Shown piece by piece: positions 36,642 to 48,105 of a stretch of 64,000 bases of DNA; the stretch's first letter is position 1, and each line of letters starts with the position of its first letter. Made by a program: the position numbers and the translations under genes. The notes beneath the pieces are model-generated. The model was given only the letters and a program-made list of their open reading frames with translations. It was not told where the DNA came from and did not search any database. The DNA comes from Enoplolaimus lenunculus. Lineage: Eukaryota; Nematoda; Enoplea; Enoplida; Thoracostomopsidae. The DNA lies in the NCBI GenBank assembly GCA_030248215.1, contig JASANG010002872.1, forward strand, positions 62,001 through 126,000. Direction: 5' to 3'.

Positions 36642-37232
36642 TAGAGAGCAGGGTCGCTACCAGGTTCACAGAATAAACCATTTTTTGCGGCGCTCTAAGA
36701 TCTTCGTTCCTTGTAGTTTCCTGTTTGTTCGCTCATTTTTTGCCATAAAATAATTCTATAAAGAAACAAAAATAATAACTTGGCAAATGCAAGATTAGCT
36801 ATAGAAAGACAGTTAAAAATTACATAGCTATTAACGGTCAAAAAACGCGCGTTCCGCCTGCTACTCAGAATGCTTTTCTGTAATGCACCGCTGTTCGTCA
36901 AAGCTAAATCAATTATTAACTATAATGTTTTTACCGAACTTCATTCTCAGTAAGATAAACTAAAGAAAACTATATATTTCTTAAAGATATGAATCAATCG
37001 AGATACATAGTTTGTTCTCAAATCACTATGTAATGTTTTCATTCAGTCGCTTTCCTGGTACAGAAGTACCGAAATCTTCAAATTGCAATTATTTGTGAGT
37101 ATATTACGGATTTCTGATGTATTTTCCGAGACACCCAATATCTTGCACGCAGACATTAGACAATATCGAATCCAAGAATTCCGGTTTTACCATTCAAGTT
37201 TTCAAAGCCTCAAATCAAGCCACTGCCACGAA
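36642..37232. other. non-coding DNA
   Basis: Nothing recognised. Confidence 0.3.
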
Positions 37233-37375
37233 AGGGGCGCCAAGGACCAGTACCCCAGGAGAAATTTTACCCTCCTGTTTCATAGGAAAGCTTCAACCTT
37301 GCTTGTAAGTTAGCGGAAACATTTATGCTACTTGTGAAATTTTTGAGCTCCCCCTAGCATGGTGAGATAGCTGCA
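37233..37375 (-). mobile_element. M9 MITE
   Basis: AAGCTTCAACCTTGCTTG and TTTTTGAGCTCCCCCTAGC match the family. Confidence 0.65.
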
Positions 37376-38409
37376 GGCCCGACTCAAATGTTACAGTTAT
37401 TAAAGCGCGTTTTCAACAATTTTTTTGATTTTTTGAGTATTAAAAATGGTATCAGTTGTTCAAAACGTTCAAAATCTTATCTCCTCCAATACTTACCACA
37501 GTTTTCAACTAATTGACTACAGAATATTATGCAAGTTTTCTTTGCATAGATTTTATTATATACTTACTTCAACCCAGGGTACAACCGAAGTTATAATTTA
37601 CCAGAACCGAAATTTGAAAAATTACCAGAATTCAACTATAATGATTTTCACAAGTAGCAAGCGAGTCAAATGTTTGCCTAAAATGGCTCAGGATGTTAGC
37701 CGCTAGATATCTCGGCTTGTGCGTTACAACTGCAAAATGCAACAATTTGTTTATTGGCACGAAAATACATAAGTAGAGCACAGGGGCGGTGATATGAAGA
37801 GTCTAAGGAAATGAGGTGCATGCCCAATTTTTTTGGGTGTTTTCGGTTTTATCAGGCAAAAAAATCAATTTTTTCAAAAATTCAAATTTGGTCGTGGAAT
37901 AATCACAAAGGAGAGGTTGTGAGAAGCTGAAATATGTAAACAATTCTCTAAATTCCAATCATTTTTGAGCAAATGCTGGCTGGGGATAACCAAAAAGGCG
38001 CTGCAATAAGCCTAGGTACTTTTGCACATGGGTAAATTTGAAAACCAATTGATTACACGCTGAAAATGCAACCATAAACGATGCTTGGTTAATGTGCGCG
38101 ATAACATTTTTTCAGAACACCGACCGAAACCTTCAAATTAGTCAAAAATGTTTCGTCAGGTTGGACCAGTAAAACGGCGCCCCGTCACCCCCCTCATCAC
38201 CGCCCTTGGTAAAACACTTCTATCCATGTGAAACGCTGTCAAGCCTAAGCTGATTTTATTTATTCTGAAAGTGGTTTGAAAGAAAAAGTATAAATTATCA
38301 GTTAACCCTGAGTTTCTCATGCGTAACTTTAGACTATTAACGTAACTTAAAAATAGTTTCTGGCTAAGATTGATTAGCTATCCATATTGCTGACAGATAC
38401 AAAAGGGGC
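37376..38409. other. non-coding DNA
   Basis: Nothing recognised. Confidence 0.3.
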
Positions 38410-38575
38410 CCACCCATGCCATGCCTTCCATCAACAGGAGTCCGTACCTAAATTGTGTATTAAGATTTAGTACTAAAATTTTACGCTTGGTTTCTCGCTC
38501 AGATCACTTGTGCGAGCTTTTTTTACAATATATCGCGGCAACCCCACCCTAAATTTCTGTAGTCATTGCCTAAGT
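38410..38575 (-). mobile_element. M11 hAT-type MITE, diverged
   Basis: TTTTACGCTTGGTTTCTCGC and the A/T core TAAGATTTAGTACTAAAA match the family. Confidence 0.55.
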
Positions 38576-38996
38576 AAGCCAGATTGAATATAAATTGAAA
38601 ATTTTTCCATGCGAAAATCAAGTAACTTTGCCTTGTTTTTTTTATTATTGTCACAAACCTTATTTCAGTTTGTTTCAATTTGAGTTTCGTTTCTTTAAGC
38701 GATTGTGCGTTCTTAAACTTGTATTTTTAGACAAAATGTTGCTAGCTTGTCGTCCAACTTATAGACGCGGAGCGATGAGTAGAAAAAAGCGACACTAGCA
38801 TAAGCATATTTTGCTAGCGTTAGATTGGCGAATAATTCAACTGACCTCTTTCAACAAAATCATCAAAACAAAGCTGATAAGCACGCAAAATTTCAGTTTT
38901 AAATTGCCCATAAGACTGTTTGCTTTTTAGACTTATACTCAGAGATGATTCTAGATTTATAGGAAAAGTTATCCCGTTGCTGTAGAATTAACTAAC
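38576..38996. other. non-coding DNA
   Basis: Nothing recognised. Confidence 0.3.
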
Positions 38997-39193
38997 GGCC
39001 CATGTATAGAACAGGGCCGGAACATTAGTAAAAGCATATTATTAAGCCTAAGCCTAAGCGTATGAATGAGCCTATTCTTAAGCCTAAGCCTAAGCCTAAG
39101 CTTAAGCCTAATCAGGAAAGTTAGTATAAAGCTTAAACTGACTCTATTATAGCCCCTCCGGCAAACGATCCGACCCTGTTCTATACTTGGGCC
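38997..39193 (-). mobile_element. M1 MITE with exact 8-bp target duplication
   Basis: GGCCCATGTATAGAACAGGG at the left and CTGTTCTATACTTGGGCC at the right, with TAACTAAC on both sides (8 of 8). CCTAAGCCTAAGCCTAAGC lies inside. Confidence 0.95.
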
Positions 39194-39249
39194 TAACTAA
39201 CAGTAGGTTGAGCGTGCAAGCGTTGCAACACGTGTAATAGTTTTCGCAG

Positions 39250-40145
39250 ATTTAGTTTGAGATTAAATTTGTCAGCAATGCGGCAAAGTCGCCGGCACCG
39301 CTGTTCAAATGGTTCAATGGATACCCTAAAATAAACACGGCATAATAATTAGATGATTTTTTATGGTTATCAAGTCGCATTAATACTAATGTCGGTATTG
39401 CAACTATACGTTGCATTAAACGTATTGGTCTTGTATCAAAAGCTTGAGCGAAAATATAAGGTTATACTTTGGTTAGAAATGTACTTTCAAAACTGAAGTG
39501 TGCTTCAAAGTTGTGGTCTCAACTTAATTTGGTCCTGGAGTCATTTATGCACTACAATTATATAAAGACAGTTGACATTTATGGGCTCTAATTAACGTTT
39601 AGGCACTCTATCCGCTTACGGACTCCTATTAAGGGATGCGGATTCCTATTGATTAAGACTCAAAATGGGGACCTGCCCTCTTATTACCCCCTCTTATTCG
39701 GGCCGCTACAGTACAGATTCCTATTGATTGGGACACTCGACATATACCAAGTATTGCAAATATCCGTTGAAATAAAAGTTTATTTGTTTTGTATCCAGCG
39801 CTTGAGCGATAATGCAAGGTTATACAGGAATGTACTTTAAAAACTTAAGCATGCTTTGAACTTTATTTGGTCCTGGAGCCATTTACGCGCTACAATTAAA
39901 GACAATTGACATTTATGGGCTTTAATTAGGGTTTAGGAACTCTATCCGCTTACGAACTCTTATTACGGATATACGGACACTTATTGAGTGGAACTCAAAA
40001 GTGGGGACCCCCTTTTATTACCTCCATCTTATTTGGGTCGCTACAGTATACCAGCTTTCAAGGTTTCGCTTGAGATAAATTTTCTCAGCAAAGGGACAAG
40101 GTAGCCGGAACCGCTGTTTACAGGTGTCAGTGGACGCCCTAAAAT
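39250..40145 (+). repeat. partly duplicated M8 segment
   Basis: Two M8 right halves follow each other (about 39390-39712 and 39715-40052). They are bracketed by two related copies of the non-M8 flank (CAAAGTCGCCGGCACCGCTG at about 39284 and CAAGGTAGCCGGAACCGCTG at about 40100). This looks like a diverged segmental duplication. Confidence 0.65.
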
Positions 40146-40267
40146 ATTTGGGTACTTAGACATCCAGGAAACCTAAAATTTTTAAGTCGGAATTTCTAAA
40201 ATAAAGTGAAAACAATTCGCATCTAGCTTCTAGATTTCTAATGACAACGGTTAAATTGAGCATACTT

Positions 40268-40462
40268 GGCCAATGTATAGAACAGGCCCGTAACAGTAAT
40301 ATAAACATATTTCTAAACCTAAGCCTAAACCAAAGCGTAAGTCAAAGTGTAGCGTAAGAATGAGATTGTACCTAAGCCTAAACAAAAAATATATCTAACT
40401 AAAACTTAAACTTACCCTATTACAGTCCTGCAGAAAAACGTTCCGACCCTGATCTTTAGATG
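40268..40462 (-). mobile_element. M1 MITE
   Basis: GGCCAATGTATAGAACAGGC at the left; AAACCTAAGCCTAAACC inside; the right end is worn. Confidence 0.75.
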
Positions 40463-40633
40463 GACTTAGACTTCGAATGACAACCTTTAGATGGAAAGTT
40501 TATTGTTTCAACCCCGTGCGCGCAGGGGCACCCCTGCAAAGAAGCATAGCCAGAATCCTATGTGAAAGTGTATGTAAACGATTGTTGCGGGCAAGAAGAT
40601 TGTTTCAGCTTTTAAGATGCCGGACAGCCTGGT

Positions 40634-41026
40634 ATGGAGGTATTTTTTGATATCTCTCCAGAAATTGAGCGTGTAATGTCTCTCGTGTACTTACCCGTGG
40701 GTAAAAATTTTAAAGCGCAGTTAAAAATTTGTGATTCTTTGTTCGCCTATAGAATTCAGATAACGAACGGCAATCATATCAGGTTTAAAAAACTATAGCC
40801 AGATGTGGTATTACCTACCGGTAGAATGATCTTTTGCTACAGGCGTCAGGGTACAACCGAAGGCTACTTATGGATGCGACACAAAATCGACTTCGATGTC
40901 CGGTTGAACTTTTTTGAACGGTTCCAGAATTTCTCGGAATCCGCCCGCAGTTATCTGGATCCAGCCAAAACCCGACATTCTCCGGATACGCCGGTAGCGA
41001 AGCGTATGGGGACCTCGAACGACTGA
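40634..41026 (+). pseudogene. unidentified broken coding fragment
   Basis: Two neighbouring open stretches lie in the same frame, with protein-like content (VYLPVGKNFKAQLKI; FCYRRQGTTEGYLWM; RLNFFERFQNF). No family is recognised and the frame is not continuous, so it reads as a remnant. It sits in a segment with few MITEs, downstream of partly duplicated M8 elements. Confidence 0.3.
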
Positions 41027-41534
41027 TGTTTTTTAGATTCCAGCTAATTGTGCTCGTTCAGAAAGCATAAGGAAATATTCGTTTAAAAATGTGTCAATGA
41101 TTGGTTTTCTACAAGGAACCACAGCCTTGTGATGCTTTCGGTAGGCGGTCCGTTCATGGTTTTTAAGTCTCGGAGGAGTTGAGTATTCAAAATGAAACCT
41201 CAGTCAAGTAATGGGCAGTATTTCATGCCAAATTCTACCGTTTGATTACTGCTCGCAGTTGGTTTGTAACGTTTGCAAAAAGAGCTTTAAGGACCTCAAA
41301 ATTCGTATTATTCAAAAACACGAAAGCTTCGGTATGAAATGACCATCGGAGGTCACGAGAAAATGGCGTACAAAAAATGGAAAAATCGTTTTATTTTGGC
41401 ATAAAACCCCGGATAACAAAAGATACTGTCGACTTTGAAACAAGAAATTTTTTTTGCTGTAAAGAATATGAACCAATTTTTTAGCCAAAACTGGTTCATT
41501 ATTTTTAGGTTTTCAGGTATATGAAATTCATTTG
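41027..41534. other. non-coding DNA
   Basis: Nothing recognised. Confidence 0.3.
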
Positions 41535-41542
41535 GTATCAAC

Positions 41543-41704
41543 CATAGGCGTAGCCAGGAATTCGAACATAGCCGGATTTACTTTCTATATAAATTTCAAA
41601 TTGGTGTTTTTGTGTTGTAAACTGAAACCGTGGCTAAATATTACAGTATAAAAAATTCCCCTGGGGGATTTGACATCTGAAATCCTTGACTGGCTACGCC
41701 ACTG
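41543..41704. mobile_element. M12 hAT-type MITE with 8-bp target duplication
   Basis: CATAGGCGTAGCCAGGA at the left and TGGCTACGCCACTG at the right; GTATCAAC and GTATCACC flank it (7 of 8). Confidence 0.85.
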
Positions 41705-41780
41705 GTATCACCTCCCCCCCCCGAAAGATTAAAACGACAATTTTTCGAAAATTTTATGCCGTGTCTTGTCTAAAGACCAT

Positions 41781-41922
41781 GGCCCATTAAAGATCAGGGG
41801 CAGAACGTTTTTCTATGCTACTGCAATAGAGTATATAAGCTTTCTTACACTTAGGCTTAGGCTTAGGCTTAGGCTTAGGAATATGCTTAGAATACTGTTC
41901 CGCCCTGTTCTTCACATTGGCA
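41781..41922 (+). mobile_element. M1 MITE with exact 8-bp target duplication
   Basis: GGCCCATTAAAGATCAGGG at the left, CTGTTCTTCACATTGGCA at the right, AAGACCAT on both sides (8 of 8). Four TTAGGC units occur in a row at about 41851-41875. Confidence 0.92.
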
Positions 41923-42516
41923 AAGACCATTAAAACAGTTCAATAATGGCGCAGCCAAAAACGTTAGATTGCAAACTGTTGTGTGGTTGAATGCACGTCA
42001 ACTTGGCTTAACTGCACACAAACTTTATTAAACAGAATTATTTTTTCTAAAATTAGTTAAACTTCGTTCAACTCGAGTTCATTTTTCTTGAATGCAATGT
42101 TACGGCTAAGCTTAATCTGATGGGTTTACTTTGAAGCAAGGGCTAACAAAGGCTTATGCTTAGGCATATGCTGGCCTTTTTCTTAAAATCTAAACCCAAG
42201 ACCTAAAGGGTAAACGTGACAAAAGTGTGTAGCAATTTTCTTCGTTATGGTGCCGTCTGGTTATTGCCCCAGCCGTCAACCAGAGGGTGTGGTTTGAAAC
42301 TGACGAAAAAACAATGAAAGACGTTAAAAGGCACAGTTTACAGGTAACATACGTTTGAAGTTGGACACAACTCGTAAAAAATTCCCCCGTGGTTTATAAT
42401 ATTGAAATCAGCCATTGATGCACGACTACAGACCTCGTAAACTATTCGAAAATAGACGATGTTTTTTACTGTTGCATAATCTTTGGCTCATGATCTCCTG
42501 TCCCGGACCGTAGCCC
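41923..42516. other. non-coding DNA
   Basis: One loose GGCTTATGCTTAGGC word at about 42150; nothing else. Confidence 0.3.
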
Positions 42517-42769
42517 GTTCACTCAAAATAATATTTCTGATATTTAAGAAAAAACTTCTTACACTTAAGAAATATGATTAGCAAGATGCACTTGAAATGT
42601 ATTTCTGTTATAACAGAATACTTTTCAAAAAAGTTTTGAAATAAAGTCTGAAAATACACGTTTTCCAGTTATTTTTAGAAAAATTGTCTTAAATATCAGA
42701 AAAAAACGTTTCAGATTTGACACACAAAATACTTTTCTGAATAAATTCAGAAATACTTTTTTGTGTCTA
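42517..42769. mobile_element. M6 MITE, inverse copy
   Basis: TCACTCAAAATAATATTTCTG at the left and TCAGAAATACTTTTTTGTGT at the right, matching 645-895 in reverse. Confidence 0.8.
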
Positions 42770-43408
42770 CCATAGGAAATTGGAGACCAGAACAAACGAT
42801 TTAGAACGGTGTCAGTATATTTTAAAAGCAAAAATTTTTCTATAAAACTAGTGTTTTTACTCTGAATGTGATATGTGGGCCAAAAGTTTGTTTGTATGAA
42901 GGTAAAAAATGTTCTATTTCGTGCCCTTTGGCTACGAGCTTGACGCATATAACTCTCGTTTGATGGGTGCTAAACTTGTCGTCATATGGCACAATACTCC
43001 CTATTGGTTTGATGTATTCAAAGTTTGCCCAGACTCGGAGTGGGGATAATTTAATTTTGTTTACAGAAAAACATTTCTGGTGCTATTTTGCCTAGCTAAG
43101 TAGTTTCGATTGAAATGAAATCGGCTTTTCTCAAAAATTTAAACAGTTTCGCTGGTCGCAAAAAAGCAAAAGCTTTTACTTGAAGTGTAACAAATGGTCA
43201 AAAAAGACTGGAGTCGCATTATTGAATAAGTTTAAAGAACACCGCCGGTGTCCGGCTCCGATGCCGACTGGAGCGGAGGAATCGAGAAGATCCCATCGTT
43301 TTTTTCCGCTTAAATTGCCACAAAACTTATAAGAAATTTATATTTAAGGCTAAATCATAGTGGAAACGAACACGCTTGAACAGCAGTGCTGTGTGGTTGG
43401 GAGCAATA
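42770..43408. other. non-coding DNA
   Basis: Nothing recognised. Confidence 0.3.
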
Positions 43409-43616
43409 CATTGCAAAAAATGGTGAGTCAAATGGACTCTCTCCGAAATAGGCTTTTCCTGAGACTACAGAAACTGAGCCAAAATTCGACTCTGCCGCAG
43501 TCAAATTCGACTCACCCGAATTTGAATCCGGCGGAGTCGAATTTAGACTCTAGTTTGTGTAGTCATGAAAAGCCTATTTCGGATAGAGTCAATTTGACTC
43601 ACCATTTTTTGCAGTG
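43409..43616. mobile_element. M3 MITE, copy 4, TA-flanked
   Basis: CATTGCAAAAAATGGTGAG at the left and CACCATTTTTTGCAGTG at the right, TA outside both ends. Confidence 0.88.
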
Positions 43617-44410
43617 TAGAGACCAATAGAAAAAGCGTTTGGCGCTGACGCCCTGATAACTTACCAAAACTAAAGTTTCGTGTTGTAATTTGAAACTTTT
43701 TAACATCCGTTGACTTTCTGTTCGCTTCGATCACGTCGTTTGTTCCAAACGACTCCGCCTGACTTTTGACATTTATATGCTTGCCAATTGTCGCATTCCG
43801 TCTTTATTAGGTTCGATGGTACCTCTGTTGTGGTGTCAGCCGCTGCACCTTTGTTTGACCCTCCTAGCAAAATTCGCTCCCGCAACCTCGCGAGGAAGAT
43901 CATGAGAAGCCGAAATATGTTTTAGTTCGGAAAACTGATCCTTTGTGGAACGGGCCAGTGCTTAGGAACTATTCATGACACAGCCACGTTTAGAATGTGT
44001 GTCGTTGATCAACGGCAATTCGCCGACCGACAGCTTGTCACCCAACAGTGTCCTAAAGAGGAAGAATAAATCTAAGCATAATCCTAAGCGTAATCCTAAA
44101 CATAGCCTAAGCCTAAGCATAATGATCGGCGTCCAATTGTCCAGTGAATTAAATTCGGATTACAAGTTGTCGGGCTACGAGTTGCCGGCCGACGAATTGT
44201 CGTGCTGCATTATTCGTCGTATATTTCTGTTATTAGCACCAGTCGGCAACAATTATTGAATTCTGTTAAATGCTGCAAGTGTGATTGGTTTAATCCCTGG
44301 TCGGTTAACAACTGCAACAGTGATTTTTTTCAACATTTTTTGGCAACTTTCGCATTTTAAGCCAGGTACAGCGCAATAAACAGCAACTGGATTTTCATTC
44401 TTGCAATTTG
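43617..44410. other. non-coding DNA with TAAGCC words
   Basis: TAATCCTAAGCG and AGCCTAAGCCTAAGC words at 44070-44125 without clear MITE ends. No gene supported. Confidence 0.35.
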
Positions 44411-45044
44411 CTGTAGCGACTCGAAGATGGGGGCAATAAGGGGGTCCCCATTTTGAGTCCCAATCAATACACTGCAAAAAATGGCGAGTCAAATTGACTC
44501 CCTCCGAAATAGGCTCTACGGGACTACACAAAATGAGTCAAATTCGACTCCGCCAGAGTCAAACATGCGACTAAGTGAGTCGAATTTGACTCTGGTGGAG
44601 TCTGATTTGACTCAATTTGTGTAGTCCCGTAGAGCCTATTTCGGAGGGAGTCAATTTGACTCACCATTTTTTGCAGTGTAGGAGTCTGTATCCCTAATAA
44701 GTGTCCATAGCGGATAGAGTTTCTAAACCATAATTAGAGTCCATAAATATCAATTATCATAAATTGTAGCGCATAAATGACTCCAGAACCAAATACAGTT
44801 TAGTTCGAAACTTTAAAGCATACTTTGTTTTCAAAGTACATTCCTAAGTTTAACATAGCATTATCGCTCAATGTATTGATACAACACAAATAAACGTTTT
44901 ATTCAACGGAAAGTTACTATACCGATTATACTTCAGTAACGAAGGGCAGGTTAAAATGTATCAGTCCGTAACCAAATATCAAGGAGGACCTTCTAGAGAT
45001 GTAAAATATATATCAGTTCCCTTCTCTTGTTCGGGTCACTACAG
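44411..45044 (-). mobile_element. M8 element interrupted by an M3 MITE
   Basis: CTGTAGCGACTCGAAG at the left and TTCGGGTCACTACAG at the right are the M8 ends in reverse orientation. Removing the M3 insert at 44470-44678 and one TA restores the M8 consensus around GGACTCCTATTGA. Confidence 0.85.
44470..44678. mobile_element. M3 MITE, copy 5, nested in M8
   Basis: CACTGCAAAAAATGGCGAG at the left and CACCATTTTTTGCAGTG at the right, TA duplicated at the junctions. It is the clearest proof of the TA target of this family. Confidence 0.92.
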
Positions 45045-46042
45045 TATGTTAGTTGGTGTGTAATGTTTCTGCCATTAAAGCAGTTTGGGGAATTATGCAA
45101 GAGATTATGAATTATTAGGATAAGCAAAAAATAAAGGCCGTCTCCCGTCCCGAAAAAGTTTTCTGGAATTGGTAGGGATATCTACTGCTTCATTGAAAAG
45201 ATGCAAATCTAGGCACACCCGGTAACCCAGTGACAGCTATTTCACAACAGTATAGAATGGAGTAAGTTGGCGGAAAAGTTTATTTTGAACTCAAATCGAG
45301 CAATTTATCAGCATTTTTTTCTTATGTTTCAGTGGTCATTATTTAATTCATATAAAAAAGAAACTGGCTTGTTTAAATTCCCACTGGATCGAATCAATTT
45401 TAAAACCGAATATTTTCCCACGGGGTCAATTCAATTTGCGGCTGTCACTTAAAAGACAGATCGTTGTTTGAGCCGAAAAATATAGGTCCGCAACGTTGTT
45501 TTTTTCGCTGGGGACGAGTCCGCCGAATATGACACCCCTTTTCAATATGATGTGATATTCGGTGAAAGGCATTGTTAATTCTGTTTTTAACAACAAATAT
45601 TTATTTCGGACGCTGGCCACAAATATTTCGTACTCGGTTGCTGAAAATATGTCTAAAGGGCATCTTTAGGTTTTCTTGAAACGAATATACATGTTTTAAA
45701 CCGTAATATTGGTAAATGAAATAAAACTAACAGTTGTTTACTTAATTCTGACCTAGGTTACTAAGAAATCGGGATGCGAGATAAAATAGAAAATATTCAT
45801 ACGGTAGTTAGAATAAGACGAAAGCTTATATCCAAAGTGCGAGGCGTACACAAAGAAAGGTATCAAATCGAGGGTGTATATCTTGTCCAAAAATTGACAG
45901 AGACAAGAAAAACGCGCTTTTACAAAATAAAAATTTTTCAATCACTAAGCTCGCTCGGAAACACGAGTTTGATGAGATATACCTTCGCGAACTGAAATCC
46001 TGGTTACGCCGCTATTTATCAGCAATTTTAGTCCACCAGAGT
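45045..46042. other. non-coding DNA
   Basis: Nothing beyond a scrap like CACTAAGCTCGCTCGGAAAC at about 45941, shared with 26815-26840. Confidence 0.3.
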
Positions 46043-46253
46043 GGACCATATATAGAACATGTGCCGGAACCCAGAACAGTGGTACAAGCTATTTCTAAGT
46101 CTATACCTAAGGCTTAGCCTAAGCTTAAGCCTAAGCATAAGGATGAGCCTATTCCTAAACCTAAGCCTAAGCCTAATCAGGAAAGTTAAAGCTTAAATTG
46201 ACTCTATTGGAGCCCCGCAGGAAAACGATCCGGCCCTGTTCTATACATGGACC
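46043..46253 (-). mobile_element. M1 MITE
   Basis: GGACCATATATAGAACATG at the left and CCTGTTCTATACATGGACC at the right; ACCAGAGT and ACCGGAGC flank it (6 of 8). CCTAAGCCTAAGCC lies inside. Confidence 0.85.
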
Positions 46254-46506
46254 ACCGGAGCTATATGCATGAGTTTCTATTTGTACAAAAATTTCGTGCA
46301 GATTTAATGATAACTCGACGGTTGTTGTTTTAAACAAAATATCATGAGTTTCATACATTTTCATGGTCTGAACTGCGTAAACTATATTTTGCCAGGTGCA
46401 ATTCTCCCAATCAAATTGGCGACACATTTTCATTTTAGCAAAGCGAACGTTGATAAAATAGGTTACTTATTGTAAGCATGGCTTTACATGGTTTCTGACC
46501 ATAACT

Positions 46507-46860
46507 TTCGCTATATTTTATACGGGCGTACTGTAGTGACCCAAGGAAGAGGGGGGACCGACATTTATGTGGCCTCTCCAGAGAGTACCCCCTGTTATTC
46601 GGTTACGGACTGTTATTTCAATTTGAATAGTCTGAATGCTCCTTAAAGTCTTATCGATTGCTGTAAGCATGACGATCTTGAGCATTACAGATTGGTAGTG
46701 TTCTGACCGAGCTATTCGGTAAAGTTGCCAACTAAAAGGCGTCCAGGCCAGTAGCCCAGGGGTATCCATGGATGAAGGACTACGCCCTCATGGAATAATT
46801 TGGGTATTTTTAGCCCCTTTCCACTTAGCAATGTTATAGTTGGCTACCGCAATGACCCGA
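46507..46860. mobile_element. M8 left fragment next to an M9 MITE
   Basis: TACTGTAGTGACCCAAGG starts an M8 copy that stops at about 46625. An M9 copy in minus orientation follows at about 46745-46852 (GCCAGTAGCCCAGGGG, GCAATGTTATAGTTGGCTAC). Confidence 0.65.
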
Positions 46861-47297
46861 ATAAAAGGGGGGACTGATAATTATTTGGCCTCTCCAAAGG
46901 GAACCCCCCTTGTTATTCGGTTATGGACTGTTATTTATTTTTAACCCACGCTCCGCCGCCCTTCGTTACTGATATATATCCGGTACTGCAATTATCCGTT
47001 GAATTAAACGTTTATTTGTCTTTTGTCAATAGCTTGAGCGATAATACAAGGTTATACTTTTAGGAATGTACTTTGCAAAATTTAAATACGCTTTAAAGTT
47101 TCGAACTCAAACTATTTGGTCCTGGAGTCATTTATGCGCTATAATTAGTGGTTAGTTGACATTTATGGACTCTAGTTAGGATTTAGGGACTCTATCCGCT
47201 TACGGACTCTTATTAGGGATACGGACTCCAATTGATTCGGACTCAAAATGGGGACCCCCTCATATTACCCCTCCCCCTCTTATTCGGGTCAATACAG
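46847..47297 (+). mobile_element. M8 element, nearly complete
   Basis: ACCGCAATGACCCGAATAAA at the left, TTATTCGGGTCAATACAG at the right with TA following. The body matches 9970-10414. Confidence 0.82.
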
Positions 47298-48105
47298 TAG
47301 GCAAAGTTTGCGACAAAGGTTTACACCTATGCTTTAGCTACGCCTTGTCATAAGCCTAACCTTAAGCCTGAACCTAAGCCTAAACCATGAGAAAAGTGTA
47401 CAAAAACACTCCAGTCTCTGATGTTTAGCATTGTCAAATATGATTCCGCGTCGTTTGTAGGTAAGTTGTAAGCAAACTTTGCGCTGTTGTTCAGTCGACA
47501 CAACAGTGGCCTGATTTCGTTAAAGTGACTTGCAAAAACTCTATTTCGGCTCGTGTTAATAATTAATGGTTCGCCCGTGATACAGTCAGAAAATATTACT
47601 TCTGCTTCTACAATCAGCAGACAGGTTTTATACTTCGCGTTTGTTTTGTTTTTTGTTTCGATTTTACCAAACTAATTTCAATATGTATGCGTCGCAAATT
47701 ATACTAAACCCTCTTGGTTGTTGTCTCTCCTCAAATGATTGGAATTTTATTTCACTACTGAAAAATTTATAAAAAAATCGAATTTTTGGACCAGGCGTTT
47801 TTTTATGTTCACAGCTGCCGCTCGGATATCCACCTTTCGACCTGCTAAATGGGGTCCACTGTATAAAATATCAACCAGAGATGGAGCAACTTGTACAAAA
47901 ACAAGGGGTGCATACGCAAAGCGCGATATATAATGATATGAAACAAACCTCACAATCGAAGCGTACGAGAAGCTAATTAATCTGTAATAATGCAATATTC
48001 AACTTGCGCTGAAAAATAAAAATTTCTTTAAACAGTGCGGTTCATCGCTCTTGCTGCGGGTCTTCAGGTGCCTGGGTCGCCGATGCAATCAAACTTTGAC
48101 GTTTC
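47298..48105. other. non-coding DNA before the satellite
   Basis: TAAGCCTAACC words at about 47350-47390. No gene supported. Confidence 0.3.
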
